Positions 52,998 through 62,566 are shown, numbered from the stretch's first letter. The stretch is 64,000 nt of DNA from Microbacterium sp. 1S1 (GCF_008271365.1 NZ_CP043430.1:2604001-2668000), one strand, 5' to 3'. Numbers and translations are program-made. The notes: generated by a model from the letters alone, not told the origin.

Positions 52998-53759
52998 CTA
53001 CGCGTCGTCGTTCTCGAGCTCGGCCTGGACCTCGGCCGACAGATCGAAGTTGCTGAAGACGTTCTGGACGTCCTCGCTGTCCTCGAGCGCGTCGATGAGA
53101 CGGAACACCTTGCGGGCGGTCTCGGCGTCGATCTCGACCTTGAGGTTCGGCACGAACTCGACGTCCGCCGACTCGTACTCGATGCCCGCATCCTGCAGTG
53201 CGGTGCGGACGGCCACCAGGTCGCTCGCCTCGGTGATGACCTCGAAGCCCTCGGCGTGCGGCTCGATCTCCTCCGCGCCGGCCTCCAGCGCCGCCATCAT
53301 GACGTCATCCTCCGTGGTGCCCTCCGAGCCCACGACGATGACGCCCTTGCGGCTGAAGTTGTACGCCACGCTGCCGGGGTCGGCGAGGGTGCCACCATTC
53401 CGACTCAGTGCCGTACGCACCTCGGCCGCGGCGCGGTTCTTGTTGTCCGTCAGACACTCGATCATGAGGGCGACGCCGTTGGGACCATAGCCCTCGTACA
53501 TGATCGAGGTGTACTCGACGGCCTCGCCGCCGATACCGGCGCCACGCTTGATCGCGCGGTCGATGTTGTCCTTCGGGACCGAGGTCTTCTTCGCCTTGAG
53601 CACCGCGTCGAAGAGCGTCGGGTTGCCCTGCAGATCGGCGCCGCCCAGCTTGGCCGCGACCTCGATGTTCTTGATGAGCTTGGCCCAGGACTTCGCACGG
53701 CGCGCGTCGATGACGGCCTTCTTGTGCTTGGTCGTGGCCCACTTGGAATGCCCGGACAT
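52998..53759 (-). CDS. YebC/PmpR family protein (TACO1-like)
   Basis: This 253-residue protein begins [20 protein letters not shown] and contains NNFSRKG-like and [15 protein letters not shown] signatures of the YebC/TACO1 family. Members were first described as transcription regulators; more recent work links them to translation of proline-rich stretches. The ATG at 53759 gives the standard start. It precedes ruvC, as in most actinobacteria. Confidence 0.95.
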   Translation of the reverse strand: MSGHSKWATTKHKKAVIDARRAKSWAKLIKNIEVAAKLGGADLQGNPTLFDAVLKAKKTSVPKDNIDRAIKRGAGIGGEAVEYTSIMYEGYGPNGVALMIECLTDNKNRAAAEVRTALSRNGGTLADPGSVAYNFSRKGVIVVGSEGTTEDDVMMAALEAGAEEIEPHAEGFEVITEASDLVAVRTALQDAGIEYESADVEFVPNLKVEIDAETARKVFRLIDALEDSEDVQNVFSNFDLSAEVQAELENDDA

Positions 53760-53809
53760 AAGTCTCCGCTCGTCGTCTGCGCCCCGGAACGCGGCCCAGG
53801 GCGTCGTCC

Positions 53810-53815
53810 AGTGTA
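53810..53815 (-). promoter_or_regulatory. Putative yebC -10 (TACACT)
   Basis: TACACT in CGATACACTGG, 50 bases before the yebC ATG, repeats the 11-base string found before pyrR. No -35 element was identified. Confidence 0.35.
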
Positions 53816-53843
53816 TCGAAAGCCGCCGCGAGGCCGCTCTGGG

Positions 53844-53933
53844 CCCCATCCGGGGCTCAGGCGATCACGCGAGAACAGGCCTCCCCGCCCCGGGGCGCCT
53901 GTTCTCACGCGAATGCCTGAATGCGCGATGGGG
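53844..53933 (-). terminator. Long interrupted inverted repeat after pdxT
   Basis: Three nested pairs fold a 90-base segment: CCCCATC (53844-53850) with GATGGGG (53927-53933); 53857-53880 with 53897-53920, matching at 20 of 24 positions; and a GC-rich tip. The perfect core is GAGAACAGGC/GCCTGTTCTC. It starts a few bases beyond the pdxT stop. No U-tract is obvious, so it may be a terminator, a processing signal or a dispersed palindromic element. Confidence 0.55.
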
Positions 53934-53936
53934 CGG

Positions 53937-54533
53937 TCAGCCGCGGGCACTCACGTGGTCGAGGAAGCGTCGGTGGAAGCGCGTCTCGTGGGAGATCTCC
54001 GGGTGGAAGCTCAGTCCGAGCAGCCCGTCCTGCTCGACTCCGACGACGCGCCCGTCGGGCAACGTCGCGAGCACGGAGGCCCGTGGTCCCACGGTCTCGA
54101 CGACCGGACCGCGGATGAAAGCGGCAGTCACGGGTGGTCCGTCGAACGCGGGTATGACGAGTTCGGCTTCGAAGGACTCGACCTGCCGCCCGAAAGCGTT
54201 GCGCCGCACGACCGCGTCGAGGCCGCCGAAGCTCTGCTGTCCCGCGATCGCGTCGACGACCTCGTCCGCCAGCAGGATGAGCCCGGCGCAGGTCCCCAGC
54301 ACCGGCATCCCGTCGGCGATCGCGTCACGGATCGGCTGTTGCAGGCCGAACAGCCGAGCGAGCTTGTCGATCACGGTCGATTCTCCGCCCGGGATGACGA
54401 GGCCGTCGACCTGAGCCAGCTCTTCCGGACGACGGACCAGCGTGACATCGGCGCCGAGCGTCTCCAGCAGGGTGGCGTGCTCGCGCACGTCGCCCTGCAG
54501 AGCGAGGACGCCGACGCGCGGGTTACCAGCCAC
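53937..54533 (-). CDS. pdxT: Pyridoxal 5'-phosphate synthase glutaminase subunit PdxT
   Basis: PdxT hydrolyses glutamine and passes ammonia to PdxS for PLP synthesis. It is 198 residues, a class I amidotransferase with PGGES at 48-52, the nucleophile Cys82 in [10 protein letters not shown] and His-Glu in [11 protein letters not shown] at 54533 overlaps the pdxS end by 11 bases. A long inverted repeat follows its stop. Confidence 0.97.
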   Translation of the reverse strand: MAGNPRVGVLALQGDVREHATLLETLGADVTLVRRPEELAQVDGLVIPGGESTVIDKLARLFGLQQPIRDAIADGMPVLGTCAGLILLADEVVDAIAGQQSFGGLDAVVRRNAFGRQVESFEAELVIPAFDGPPVTAAFIRGPVVETVGPRASVLATLPDGRVVGVEQDGLLGLSFHPEISHETRFHRRFLDHVSARG

Positions 54534-55416
54534 GCTCGGCGAGGCGGTGCGGGGCGGGGAGATCGCTGACATTGATGCCGACCATCGCCTCGCCGAGCCC
54601 GCGGGACACCTCGGCGATCGCCTTCGGGTCGTCGAAGAACGTCGTCGCCTTGACGATGGCCTTGGCACGTTCGGCGGGGTTGCCCGACTTGAAGATGCCG
54701 GAGCCGACGAACACGCCGTCCGCACCGAGCTGCATCATCATGGCCGCGTCGGCCGGTGTCGCGACGCCGCCCGCGACGAAGAGCACCACCGGAAGCTTCC
54801 CGGTCTCGGCGATCTCCGCGACGAGCTCGTAGGGCGCCTGCAGCTCCTTCGCCGCGACGAACAGCTCGTCCTTCGGCAGCGCGGTCAGCGCGGCGATCTC
54901 CCCCCGGATCCTGCGGATGTGCTTCATGGCCTCGGAGACGTCGCCCGTGCCAGCCTCGCCCTTGGAGCGGATCATCGCGGCGCCCTCGTTGATGCGGCGG
55001 AGCGCCTCCCCGAGGTTTGTGGCCCCGCAGACGAACGGCACCGTGAAGCCGAACTTGTCGATGTGGTTGACGTAGTCGGCGGGCGACAGCACCTCGGACT
55101 CGTCGATGTAGTCGACGCCGAGCTCCTGCAGCACCTGGGCCTCGACGAAGTGACCGATCCGCGCTTTCGCCATGACGGGGATCGACACCGCGTCGATGAT
55201 GCTGTCGATCATGTCCGGGTCGCTCATCCGGGAGACCCCGCCCTGCGCCCGGATGTCCGCGGGCACGCGCTCCAGTGCCATCACGGCCACGGCACCGGCG
55301 TCCTCGGCGATCTTCGCCTGCTCGGCCGTGACGACGTCCATGATGACGCCACCCTTGAGCATCTCGGCGAGACCGCGCTTCACACGTGCGGATCCGGTGG
55401 TGGGCTGCTCGGTCAT
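54523..55416 (-). CDS. pdxS: Pyridoxal 5'-phosphate synthase subunit PdxS
   Basis: PdxS assembles PLP from ribose 5-phosphate, glyceraldehyde 3-phosphate and ammonia in a dodecamer with PdxT. It is 297 residues. The ribose-binding lysine is Lys84 in [10 protein letters not shown], Asp27 is in GGVIMDVV, and RIRGEIAAL and the phosphate loop [10 protein letters not shown] are intact. An AGGAG site precedes the ATG. Transcription starts from the region shared with pdxR. Confidence 0.98.
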   Translation of the reverse strand: MTEQPTTGSARVKRGLAEMLKGGVIMDVVTAEQAKIAEDAGAVAVMALERVPADIRAQGGVSRMSDPDMIDSIIDAVSIPVMAKARIGHFVEAQVLQELGVDYIDESEVLSPADYVNHIDKFGFTVPFVCGATNLGEALRRINEGAAMIRSKGEAGTGDVSEAMKHIRRIRGEIAALTALPKDELFVAAKELQAPYELVAEIAETGKLPVVLFVAGGVATPADAAMMMQLGADGVFVGSGIFKSGNPAERAKAIVKATTFFDDPKAIAEVSRGLGEAMVGINVSDLPAPHRLAERGW

Positions 55417-55448
55417 GGGGGTCTCCTGTCGAATGATCCGAAATCAGT

Positions 55449-55464
55449 TTTGATCTAGATCAAA
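55449..55464. promoter_or_regulatory. Perfect 16-bp palindrome between pdxS and pdxR
   Basis: TTTGATCTAGATCAAA is fully self-complementary and lies in the 89-base divergent gap, 33 bases from the pdxS ATG and 42 from the pdxR ATG. MocR-type PdxR regulators act from such shared regions to activate pdxST and repress themselves, so this is a likely PdxR operator. Confidence 0.6.
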
Positions 55465-55485
55465 GCTAGCACTGTCCGACCCACC

Positions 55486-55491
55486 TAGAAT
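55486..55491 (+). promoter_or_regulatory. Putative pdxR -10 (TAGAAT)
   Basis: TAGAAT is 14 bases before the pdxR ATG, giving a very short leader that keeps only part of the GAGGAGG ribosome-binding site. No -35 element was recognised. Confidence 0.4.
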
Positions 55492-55505
55492 CTTTGAGGA
55501 GGATC

Positions 55506-56813
55506 ATGAACGACGAGATCAGCGGGACGACGGCAGCGGAGATCGCGGACAGCGTGCGCGCACTGCACGACCGCGGGACGCTCCGGCCGGGCGCGGTCCT
55601 CCCCCCGGTGCGGGAGCTCGCGGCGGCCTTGGGGGTCAACCGCAACACGGCGGTCGCGGCGTACCGACAGCTCGCGCAGGCGGGCCTGGTGCATTCGCGG
55701 GGCCGGGCTGGCACCGTCGTCGCCGGCGCGGACGCCGTTCCGCAGGAGGGGTACGCGGCCGACACCGTCCTCCGGGACATCGGCACGGGCAATCCGGACC
55801 CCGCCCGCATCCCCGACCCGTCGCCGGCGCTCGGCACGATCGGACGCCGCCCCGTCCTCTACGGCGAGCCGGTCATCGATCGCGGCCTCGAGGAGTGGGC
55901 GCAGGAGTGGATGGGCGCCGACCTCCCCGGGCAGGACTTCCGCGTCACCGTGACCAGCGGAGCCGTGGATGCCGTCGAGCGCCTGCTCGCCCAGGCTCTC
56001 ATGCGCGACGACGCGGTGGCGCTCGAGGACCCGTGCTTCCTCGCGAGCATCCATACCGTGCGACTCGGCGGCTACCGTGCCGTCACCGTTCCGGTCGACG
56101 AGGAGGGCATGACGGTCGACGGCCTACGCGCCGCGTTGGACGCCGGCGTCCGCGCCGTGATCTGTACGCCGCGCGCGCAGAACCCCACCGGCGCGAGCCT
56201 CTCCCCCGCTCGGGCGGACGCGTTGCGGGCGGTGCTCGCGGATCATCCCTACGTGCTCGTCATCGAGGACGACCATTTCTCCCTGCTCTCCCAGCGCCCC
56301 TACGAATCGCTGATCGGCCCCGAGCATCGGCGTTTCGCCCTGGTGCGCTCGGTGTCGAAGTTCCTTGGTCCGGACATGTGCCTGGCGATCGCGGCCACCG
56401 ACCCGGAGACGGCGGAGCGACTGGCGATGCGCCTGAGCCCCGGGACCACCTGGGTCAGCCACCTGCTGCAGCGGCTCACCCTCGCCCAGCTCACGGACCC
56501 CGCTGTGCGCGAGGAGATCGCCGAGGCGGGCCGCCACTACGCCGCTCGGAACGCCGCGGTCGCGGGGCGCCTGCGCGCCGCCGGCATCGACGCCCCCGAC
56601 CCGGACGGGCTGAGCCTGTGGGTGGGATTCGCGAAGCCTGCCCGCGCCGTCGCCGACCACCTCATGCGCCGCGGCTGGCTCGCACGCACGGGCGACGACT
56701 TCGCCCTCGACGAGCGCGCCGAACCGTCGCACCACCTCCGCCTCACCGTGCATGACCTCTCGGAGGACGACACGGAGACCCTCATCGCCGACCTCGTCGC
56801 CGCCGGACGATGA
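55506..56813 (+). CDS. pdxR: MocR/GntR-family PLP-dependent transcription regulator PdxR
   Basis: This 435-residue protein has a GntR winged helix (about 1-70, LPPVRELAAALGVNRNTAVAAYRQLAQAGLV) joined to a class I aminotransferase-like domain (about 105-435) with the PLP lysine in VRSVSKFLGPDM. Such PdxR proteins sense PLP and activate pdxST when it is low. It is divergent from pdxS and followed by pyridoxal kinase, which fixes its likely targets. The ATG at 55506 is preceded by AGGAGG at short spacing; an upstream TTG in the same frame is less likely. Confidence 0.92.
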   Translation: MNDEISGTTAAEIADSVRALHDRGTLRPGAVLPPVRELAAALGVNRNTAVAAYRQLAQAGLVHSRGRAGTVVAGADAVPQEGYAADTVLRDIGTGNPDPARIPDPSPALGTIGRRPVLYGEPVIDRGLEEWAQEWMGADLPGQDFRVTVTSGAVDAVERLLAQALMRDDAVALEDPCFLASIHTVRLGGYRAVTVPVDEEGMTVDGLRAALDAGVRAVICTPRAQNPTGASLSPARADALRAVLADHPYVLVIEDDHFSLLSQRPYESLIGPEHRRFALVRSVSKFLGPDMCLAIAATDPETAERLAMRLSPGTTWVSHLLQRLTLAQLTDPAVREEIAEAGRHYAARNAAVAGRLRAAGIDAPDPDGLSLWVGFAKPARAVADHLMRRGWLARTGDDFALDERAEPSHHLRLTVHDLSEDDTETLIADLVAAGR

Positions 56814-56859
56814 CCACCCGACGCGGGCACCGCCCCGCCCAGAATGAAAGGGACCGGGC

Positions 56860-57711
56860 ATGAAGATCCTGTCCATCCAGTCCGCCGTCGCGTACGGCCA
56901 CGTCGGCAACTCCGCGGCCGTCTTCCCGCTGCAGCGCATCGGCGTGGAGGTCCTGCCCGTCTACACCGTGACCTTCTCGAACCACACCGGATACGGGGCG
57001 TGGCGCGGCCCGCTGATCGACCCGGCCGACGTGGGCGAGGTCATCACCGGTATCGAGGAGCGCGGGGCGTTCGGCTCGATCGACGCCGTCCTCAGCGGTT
57101 ACCAGGGCAGCGAAGGCATCGGCGACGTCATCATCGACGCGGTCGCCAGGGTGAAGGCCGCCAACCCTGACGCGGTGTACGCGTGCGACCCCGTGATGGG
57201 CAACGCCAAGTCCGGTTGCTTCGTCGCCCCGGCCATCCCCATCCTGCTTCGCGAGCGCGTGGTGCCGGTCGCGGACATCATCACGCCGAACCAGTTCGAG
57301 TTGGGCTTCCTCACCGAGACGGAGCCGGACACGCTCGAGTCGACCCTCGCCTCCGTGGATCTCGCGCGAGCGATGGGTCCGCGCACGGTGCTCGTCACGA
57401 GCGTCGAGCGGCCCGACCGCGAAGAGGGCACGATCGAGATGCTGGCCGTGGACGACGCGGGCGCGTGGCTGGTCCAGACGCCGCACCTGCCGATGAAGGC
57501 GAACGGCTCCGGCGATGTGACGGCGGCGCTGTTCACCGCGCACTACGTCGCGACCGGCAGCGCGCAGACCGCTCTGGAGCGCACCGCCTCCAGCGTCTAC
57601 GACCTGCTCCAGGCCACGCTCGACTCCGGAGAGCGTGAACTGCAGCTCATCGAGGCGCAGGAGTTCTACGCGAACCCGCGGATGCAGTTCGCCGCCCGCC
57701 AGGTGCGCTGA
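56860..57711 (+). CDS. pdxY: Pyridoxal kinase
   Basis: This ribokinase-like kinase phosphorylates pyridoxal in B6 salvage. It is 283 residues with SIQSAVAYGHVGNSAAVFPLQ at the N-terminus, DPVMGN, and the catalytic aspartate in KANGSGDVTAALF. It follows pdxR by 46 bases with a GAAAGGGA site of its own. Together with pdxST this gives both synthesis and salvage of PLP under one regulator. Confidence 0.94.
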   Translation: MKILSIQSAVAYGHVGNSAAVFPLQRIGVEVLPVYTVTFSNHTGYGAWRGPLIDPADVGEVITGIEERGAFGSIDAVLSGYQGSEGIGDVIIDAVARVKAANPDAVYACDPVMGNAKSGCFVAPAIPILLRERVVPVADIITPNQFELGFLTETEPDTLESTLASVDLARAMGPRTVLVTSVERPDREEGTIEMLAVDDAGAWLVQTPHLPMKANGSGDVTAALFTAHYVATGSAQTALERTASSVYDLLQATLDSGERELQLIEAQEFYANPRMQFAARQVR

Positions 57712-57725
57712 CTCCGCACGGCATC

Positions 57726-57778
57726 GGCTCAGCGACCCATGACCCGGGCTCGGCGACCCGGTGCCCGGGCTCAGCGAG
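57726..57778. repeat. Imperfect 21-bp tandem repeat between pdxY and HIT gene
   Basis: Two full 21-base copies (57726-57746 and 57747-57767) and a partial third fill the gap between the convergent genes. The units share GGCTC-GCGACCC and end in CCCG. The CCCGGG segments are palindromic and could form hairpins for either strand. The third copy runs into the stop region of the HIT gene. Confidence 0.65.
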
Positions 57779-58325
57779 CGGCGTCGGGCCAGGCTTCAGC
57801 GACGGCCTCCCGCACCTCCCCGAGGAGCTGCGGGAGCGCCTTGGTCTTGGCGATGATCGGGAAGAAGTTCGCGTCGGAGCGCCACCGCGGCACCACGTGC
57901 TGGTGCAGGTGGGCATCCACGCCCGCGCCGGCGACCGCTCCCTGGTTCATGCCCAGGTTGAAGCCGTCGCAGCCCGAGACCTCGCGGAGCACGCGCATCG
58001 CGGTCTGCGTGAGGGCGCCGATCTCGGCGACCTCCTCAGGCGACGCCTGGTCGTAGGTGGCGATATGGCGGTACGGGCACACGAGCAGGTGCCCCGAGTT
58101 GTACGGGAACAGGTTCAGCAGGACGTACGCGGTCTCCCCGCGGGCGACGATGAGCCGCTCGGCGTCCGGGAACTTCGGTGCCTCGCAGAACGGGCACTCC
58201 TCGCGCAGCGGCTCGGGCCCCGCCTGGATGTACGCCATCCGGTGCGGGGTCCACAGTCGCTGGAACTCGTCGGGGACTCCGACCAGACGAGAGGCGTCCT
58301 CGAGGCCCGCCTCACCGGCCGTCAT
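57771..58325 (-). CDS. HIT-family nucleotide hydrolase/phosphorylase
   Basis: This 184-residue protein has the histidine triad [10 protein letters not shown] with the catalytic histidine, preceded by [18 protein letters not shown], and an N-terminal pair CPFCEA. It resembles the actinobacterial diadenosine polyphosphate (Ap4A) phosphorylases next to thrS; the exact substrate is not shown by the sequence. ATG at 58325 overlaps the thrS stop by four bases. Synthetases release Ap4A as a by-product, which makes the coupling to thrS reasonable. Confidence 0.9.
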   Translation of the reverse strand: MTAGEAGLEDASRLVGVPDEFQRLWTPHRMAYIQAGPEPLREECPFCEAPKFPDAERLIVARGETAYVLLNLFPYNSGHLLVCPYRHIATYDQASPEEVAEIGALTQTAMRVLREVSGCDGFNLGMNQGAVAGAGVDAHLHQHVVPRWRSDANFFPIIAKTKALPQLLGEVREAVAEAWPDAAR

Positions 58326-60325
58326 GCGAGGTCCCCTGCCTTCAGCACGAGCGCGTGCGACGCGATGGCGGCGGTGATCCGGCGCACTGCGTCCGCGACG
58401 GGCACGCCGTTCTCCTGCGTGCCGTCGCGGAAGCGGAACGACACGGTACCGGCGGCGCGGTCCTGCTCCCCCACGATGAGGATGACCGGGACCTTGGCCG
58501 TGGTGTGGGTGCGGATCTTCTTCTGCATGCGGTCGTCGGAGTGATCGACGTCGGCTCGCACGCCCGCCGCGCGCAGCTGCGCGATGACGTCGTCCAGGTA
58601 GTCCCCGTACTGCTCGGCCACCGGGACACCCACGACCTGGCTCGGCGCGAGCCAGAGCGGGAAGTCGCCGGCATAGTGCTCGAGGAGGATCGCGAAGAAG
58701 CGCTCGACGGAGCCGAGGAGGGCCCGGTGGATCATCACGGGCCGGTGCTTCTGCCCGTCGGGGCCGGTGTACTCCAGTTCGAAGCGGTCGGGCTGGTTGA
58801 AGTCGAGCTGGATGGTCGACATCTGCCAGGTGCGGCCGATCGCGTCGCGGGCCTGCACGGAGATCTTCGGGCCGTAGAAGGCAGCGCCGCCCGGGTCGGC
58901 CACGAGCTCGAGGCCCGATTCGATCGCGACCTCACGCAGAGTGTCGATGGCCGTCGACCACTGCTCGGGCTCGCCGAGGAACTTCGGGTTACCCTCCTCG
59001 TTCGTCGACAGCTCGAGGTAGAAGTCGTTGAGCCCGTAGTCGCGGAGCAGGTCGAGCACGAGGTTCAGGTTGGTGGTGAGCTCGTCCTTGACCTGGTCCT
59101 GGGCGACGTAGATGTGGGCATCGTCCTGGGTCAGGCCGCGCACCCGGGTGAGCCCCGAGAGCGTGCCGCTCTTCTCGTAGCGGTAGACGGTCCCGAACTC
59201 CGCCAGACGCAGCGGGAGCTCGCGGTAGGAGCGCCCGCGCGAACGGAAGATGAGGTTGTGGAACGGGCAGTTCATCGGCTTCAGGTAGTAGTCCTGGCCC
59301 TGCCGGGTGACGTTTCCCTCGTCGTCGACGACCTCGTCGAGGTGCATCGGCGGGAACATCCCGTCCGCGTAGGTCTGCAGATGCCCCGACGTCATGAAGA
59401 GATCCTTCTTCGTGATGTGCGGGCTGTTCACGAGGTCGTAGCCGTTGCGCAGCAGGTGCTTGCGCAGGTTCTCCTCGATCTCGTAGCGGATGATGCCGCC
59501 CTTGGGGTGGAAGACCGCCAGTCCCGAGCCGATCTCGTCCGGGAACGAGAACAGGTCCATCTCGGCACCGAGCTTGCGGTGGTCGCGCCGCTCGGCCTCG
59601 GCGATGCGCTCCTGGTACGCGCGGAGCTCGTCCTTCGTCGGCCACGCCGTGCCGTAGATGCGCTGCAGCTGCGGGTTCTTCTCGCTGCCCCGCCAGTACG
59701 CGGCGGCGATGCGGGTGAGGTCCCAGCCGTTGCCGATCATGCGGGTGTTGGGCAGGTGCGGACCGCGGCAGAGGTCCTTCCAGACCACCTCGCCGTCGCG
59801 GGTCGTGTTGTCGTAGATCGTGAGCTCGCCCTCACCCACCTCGACGGAGGCACCTTCGGCGATCTCCCCCTCGGCACCCGCCGATGGGCCCTTGAGGCCG
59901 ATGAGCTCGAGCTTGAAGGGCTCGTCCGCCAGTTCCGCGCGAGCCTCCTCGTCGGTCACGACACGGCGCACGAAGCGCTGCCCCTCACGGACGATGCGCT
60001 GCATCTCCTTGGAGATGGCCTTGATGTCCTCCGGGGTGAAAGGTGTGTCGACGCCGAAGTCGTAGTAGAAACCGTCGGTGATGGGCGGGCCGATACCCAG
60101 GTTCGCCTGCGGGTTGATCCGCTGCACCGCCTGCGCGAGCACGTGCGCGGTCGAGTGGCGCAGGATGCTCAGGCCGTCGGGGCTGTCGATCGTGACGGGC
60201 TCGACCTCGTCCGTGTCGGTGACCGTCGCGGCGAGATCCTTGAGGACGCCGCCGACGCGCATGGCGACGACGTTACGGTCAGAGAACAGGGCGAAGCCGT
60301 CGGTCGGCTGGGCGTTTTCAGGCAC
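58322..60325 (-). CDS. thrS: Threonyl-tRNA synthetase
   Basis: ThrRS charges tRNA-Thr. The 667 residues contain a TGS-like N-terminus (about 1-60), the editing domain with [11 protein letters not shown] (HxxxH), the class II core with the zinc cysteine and histidines ([10 protein letters not shown], and later [13 protein letters not shown]), and an anticodon-binding C-terminus (VADAVRRI). GTG at 60325 is the only start that keeps the N-terminal domain. It is cotranslated with the HIT gene. Confidence 0.97.
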   Translation of the reverse strand: MPENAQPTDGFALFSDRNVVAMRVGGVLKDLAATVTDTDEVEPVTIDSPDGLSILRHSTAHVLAQAVQRINPQANLGIGPPITDGFYYDFGVDTPFTPEDIKAISKEMQRIVREGQRFVRRVVTDEEARAELADEPFKLELIGLKGPSAGAEGEIAEGASVEVGEGELTIYDNTTRDGEVVWKDLCRGPHLPNTRMIGNGWDLTRIAAAYWRGSEKNPQLQRIYGTAWPTKDELRAYQERIAEAERRDHRKLGAEMDLFSFPDEIGSGLAVFHPKGGIIRYEIEENLRKHLLRNGYDLVNSPHITKKDLFMTSGHLQTYADGMFPPMHLDEVVDDEGNVTRQGQDYYLKPMNCPFHNLIFRSRGRSYRELPLRLAEFGTVYRYEKSGTLSGLTRVRGLTQDDAHIYVAQDQVKDELTTNLNLVLDLLRDYGLNDFYLELSTNEEGNPKFLGEPEQWSTAIDTLREVAIESGLELVADPGGAAFYGPKISVQARDAIGRTWQMSTIQLDFNQPDRFELEYTGPDGQKHRPVMIHRALLGSVERFFAILLEHYAGDFPLWLAPSQVVGVPVAEQYGDYLDDVIAQLRAAGVRADVDHSDDRMQKKIRTHTTAKVPVILIVGEQDRAAGTVSFRFRDGTQENGVPVADAVRRITAAIASHALVLKAGDLA

Positions 60326-60351
60326 TGATCACTCCATCTGGGTCTGGATCT

Positions 60352-60357
60352 AGGCTA
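60352..60357 (-). promoter_or_regulatory. Putative thrS -10 (TAGCCT)
   Basis: TAGCCT lies 26 bases before the thrS GTG, followed by a GGAG ribosome-binding site. The 58-base gap leaves no room for a T-box leader. Confidence 0.4.
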
Positions 60358-60383
60358 CTCGTCCGCTCGGCGCGCGCTGACCG

Positions 60384-60743
60384 TCACCCCGGGATCTCGG
60401 TCGCCGAGGATCCGACGGTCGGCGCGAAGATGATGATCGCCGCGCCGGCCAGGGCGACCGCGGACCCGACCACGTCCCACGAGGTGGGACGGAAACCGTC
60501 GACGATGACGCCCCAGGCGAGGGATCCGGCGATGAAGATCCCGCCGTACGCGGCCAGGACGCGACCGAAGTTCGCGTCCGGCTGCAGCGCCGCGATGAAC
60601 CCGTACGCGCCGAGCGCCATGACGCCGAGGACCGCGAACAGCCAGCCTCTGTCCTCCTTCACCGCCTGCCAGATGAGCCAGGCGCCGCCGATCTCGGCGA
60701 CGGCGGCGAGCAGGAAAAGGACGGTGATGCGCAGCACGGTCAT
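60384..60743 (-). CDS. YnfA/UPF0060 family membrane protein
   Basis: This 119-residue protein has four hydrophobic helices and the family features [41 protein letters not shown] and GVIVDG. YnfA proteins resemble small multidrug transporters, but the substrate is unclear. ATG at 60743 gives the normal N-terminus and has CACACT six bases before it; an upstream in-frame ATG at 60800 would overlap the divergent gene. Confidence 0.9.
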   Translation of the reverse strand: MTVLRITVLFLLAAVAEIGGAWLIWQAVKEDRGWLFAVLGVMALGAYGFIAALQPDANFGRVLAAYGGIFIAGSLAWGVIVDGFRPTSWDVVGSAVALAGAAIIIFAPTVGSSATEIPG

Positions 60744-60749
60744 CGCCTC

Positions 60750-60755
60750 AGTGTG
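60750..60755 (-). promoter_or_regulatory. -10-like CACACT six bases before the YnfA gene
   Basis: CACACT-GAGGCG-ATG, one mismatch from TANNNT, repeats the leaderless spacing. It is divergent from the DoxX gene's own hexamer at 60782. Confidence 0.35.
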
Positions 60756-60781
60756 ACAGCCGCGGCGTCGCACGGGGACGG

Positions 60782-60787
60782 TAGCGT
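60782..60787 (+). promoter_or_regulatory. Putative -10 (TAGCGT) six bases before the DoxX-like gene
   Basis: TAGCGT-GGGCGC-ATG; there is no Shine-Dalgarno sequence at normal distance. This fits a leaderless transcript that would also carry the photolyase gene. Confidence 0.4.
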
Positions 60788-60793
60788 GGGCGC

Positions 60794-61171
60794 ATGACAC
60801 GGACGATCGGTCGCTGGCTCCTCGCTCTCGCCCTCGGTGCGATGGGCGTGTTGCATTTCACCCAGACGCGAGGATTCCGGGTCGTCGTGCCGGACTGGGC
60901 GACCCGGCTCACCCGGATGGACGCGGACACGATCGTCCTGACGTCGGGTGCCGCCGAGGTGGCTCTCGCCGCGGGGCTGGTGGCTCTGCCGCGCGAACGA
61001 CGACGACTGGGGTGGGCGACGGCGGGTTTCTTCGCCGCGGTCTTTCCCGGCAACTGGCATCAATGGCGTACCGGGCGATCCGCGCCCGGGCTCGACACGG
61101 ACGGACGCCGGTTGGGACGCCTGTTCCTGCAACCGCTGCTGATCGCCTGGGCCTTGTGGGCGACCCGATGA
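60794..61171 (+). CDS. DoxX-like small membrane protein
   Basis: This 125-residue protein has four hydrophobic segments and the pattern [18 protein letters not shown], followed by [15 protein letters not shown] and PGNWHQW, typical of DoxX-family membrane proteins. The function is unknown. Its TGA overlaps the photolyase ATG by four bases, so the two are cotranslated. Confidence 0.8.
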   Translation: MTRTIGRWLLALALGAMGVLHFTQTRGFRVVVPDWATRLTRMDADTIVLTSGAAEVALAAGLVALPRERRRLGWATAGFFAAVFPGNWHQWRTGRSAPGLDTDGRRLGRLFLQPLLIAWALWATR

Positions 61172-62516
61172 CCTCGCCCTCGATCGTCTGGTTCCGCGAC
61201 GATCTGCGCCTGGCGGACAACCCTGCGCTCCGTGCCGCCGTCGAGCGGGACGAACCGATCATCGCGCTGTTCGTCCTCGATGAGGAATCCCCCGGCGTCC
61301 GTCCGCTGGGCGGCGCCGCCCGCTGGTGGCTGCACCACTCCCTCGTCTCGCTCGCCGAACGGCTGCACGAGAAGGGGGCGACGCTGGTCCTGCGGCGCGG
61401 CCCTGCCGACCGGATCGTGCGAGAGCTGGCGGCGGAGTCCGGAGCGGGAGCGGTCTTCTGGAACCGCCGATACGGGAGCGCCGGGCGCGAGATCGATTCC
61501 GGACTGAAAACCGTGCTGCGCGACGAGGGTCTGGTGGTGAGCTCGTTCGCGGCATCGCTCCTGCATGAGCCGTGGACGGTGACGACCGGAAGCGGCACGC
61601 ACTACTCCGTCTTCACGCCTTTCTGGCGAGCATGCCTGGCCCTGCCCGCCCCGCGCGCCCGCTCCCCGAGCCGCGCGAGCTCCGCGGCGCGCCCACGCGG
61701 AACGCCTCCGATGCGCTCGACGACTGGAGGCTCCTGCCCACTGCCCCGGACTGGGCCGGCGGACTGCGCGACACCTGGGAGCCCGGTGAACCTGCCGCGC
61801 GCCGCCGGCTGCGTCAGTTCCTCGCGGAAGACCTCGGCACGTACGACCGCGCTCGCGACGCCCCGGCCGCCGGCGCCACCTCGCGGCTGTCGCCGCGCCT
61901 CCGCTGGGGCGAGCTCAGCCCGTTCACGGTGTGGCACGCGGCGGTGGAGGTCGACGGCGCCGGCGGATTCCTGTCGGAACTCGGCTGGCGCGAGTTCGCC
62001 TGGCATACGCTCTTCCACTTCCCCGACCTCGCGACGAAGAACCTGCGCCCGGAGTTCGACGCATTCCCGTGGCCTCCCCTGGATCCCGCTCGCCTGGACC
62101 TCTGGCAGCACGGCGACACCGGTGTGCCTCTCGTCGACGCAGGCATGCGCGAGCTCTGGCACACGGGGTACATGCACAACCGCGTCCGGATGGTCACCGC
62201 GTCCTTCCTCGTCAAGAACCTCCTCATCGACTGGCGGCTCGGCGAGGAGTGGTTCTGGGACACTCTGGTGGACGCCGATGACGCGAACAACCCCTTCAAC
62301 TGGCAGTGGGTCGCGGGATCCGGCGCCGACGCCGCGCCGTACTTCCGCGTGTTCAACCCGGAGCTGCAGGCCAAGAAGTTCGACGCCGAAGGCCGGTACA
62401 TCGGCCGCTGGGCCGCGGACGCCCCGACCGAGCCGATCGTCGACCTCGGTGAGACCCGCAAAGCAGCGCTCGCCGCCTACGAGACCGTGAAGCGCTCCGG
62501 CACTCCGAGGCGTTGA
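61168..62516 (+). pseudogene. phr: Deoxyribodipyrimidine photolyase, frameshifted in this sequence
   Basis: Photolyase repairs UV pyrimidine dimers with FADH- and light. The N-terminal antenna domain starts [18 protein letters not shown] and runs to YSVFTPFWRACLALPAP; the rest (LPEPRELRGAPT, SELGWREFAWHTLFHFP, DAGMRELWHTGYMHNRVRMV, DADDANNPFNWQWVAGSG) is in another frame. One extra C in the run at 61649-61652 joins them into a 449-residue protein of normal length, with LPAPARPLPEP at the joint. Every FAD-binding signature is intact, so an error in the sequence is the simplest reading. Otherwise it is a recent loss. Confidence 0.9.
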
Positions 62517-62566
62517 CACGCAGCCCCACCCGTCACCGCCCCGTCCCGCATGGCAGACTGGTGCGC

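Noticed and set aside
57726..57778. CRISPR remnant
   Set aside because: The units adjoin one another with no spacers and there are fewer than three copies.
60326..60383. T-box leader before thrS
   Set aside because: The gap is only 58 bases and lacks the T-box sequence and specifier stem.
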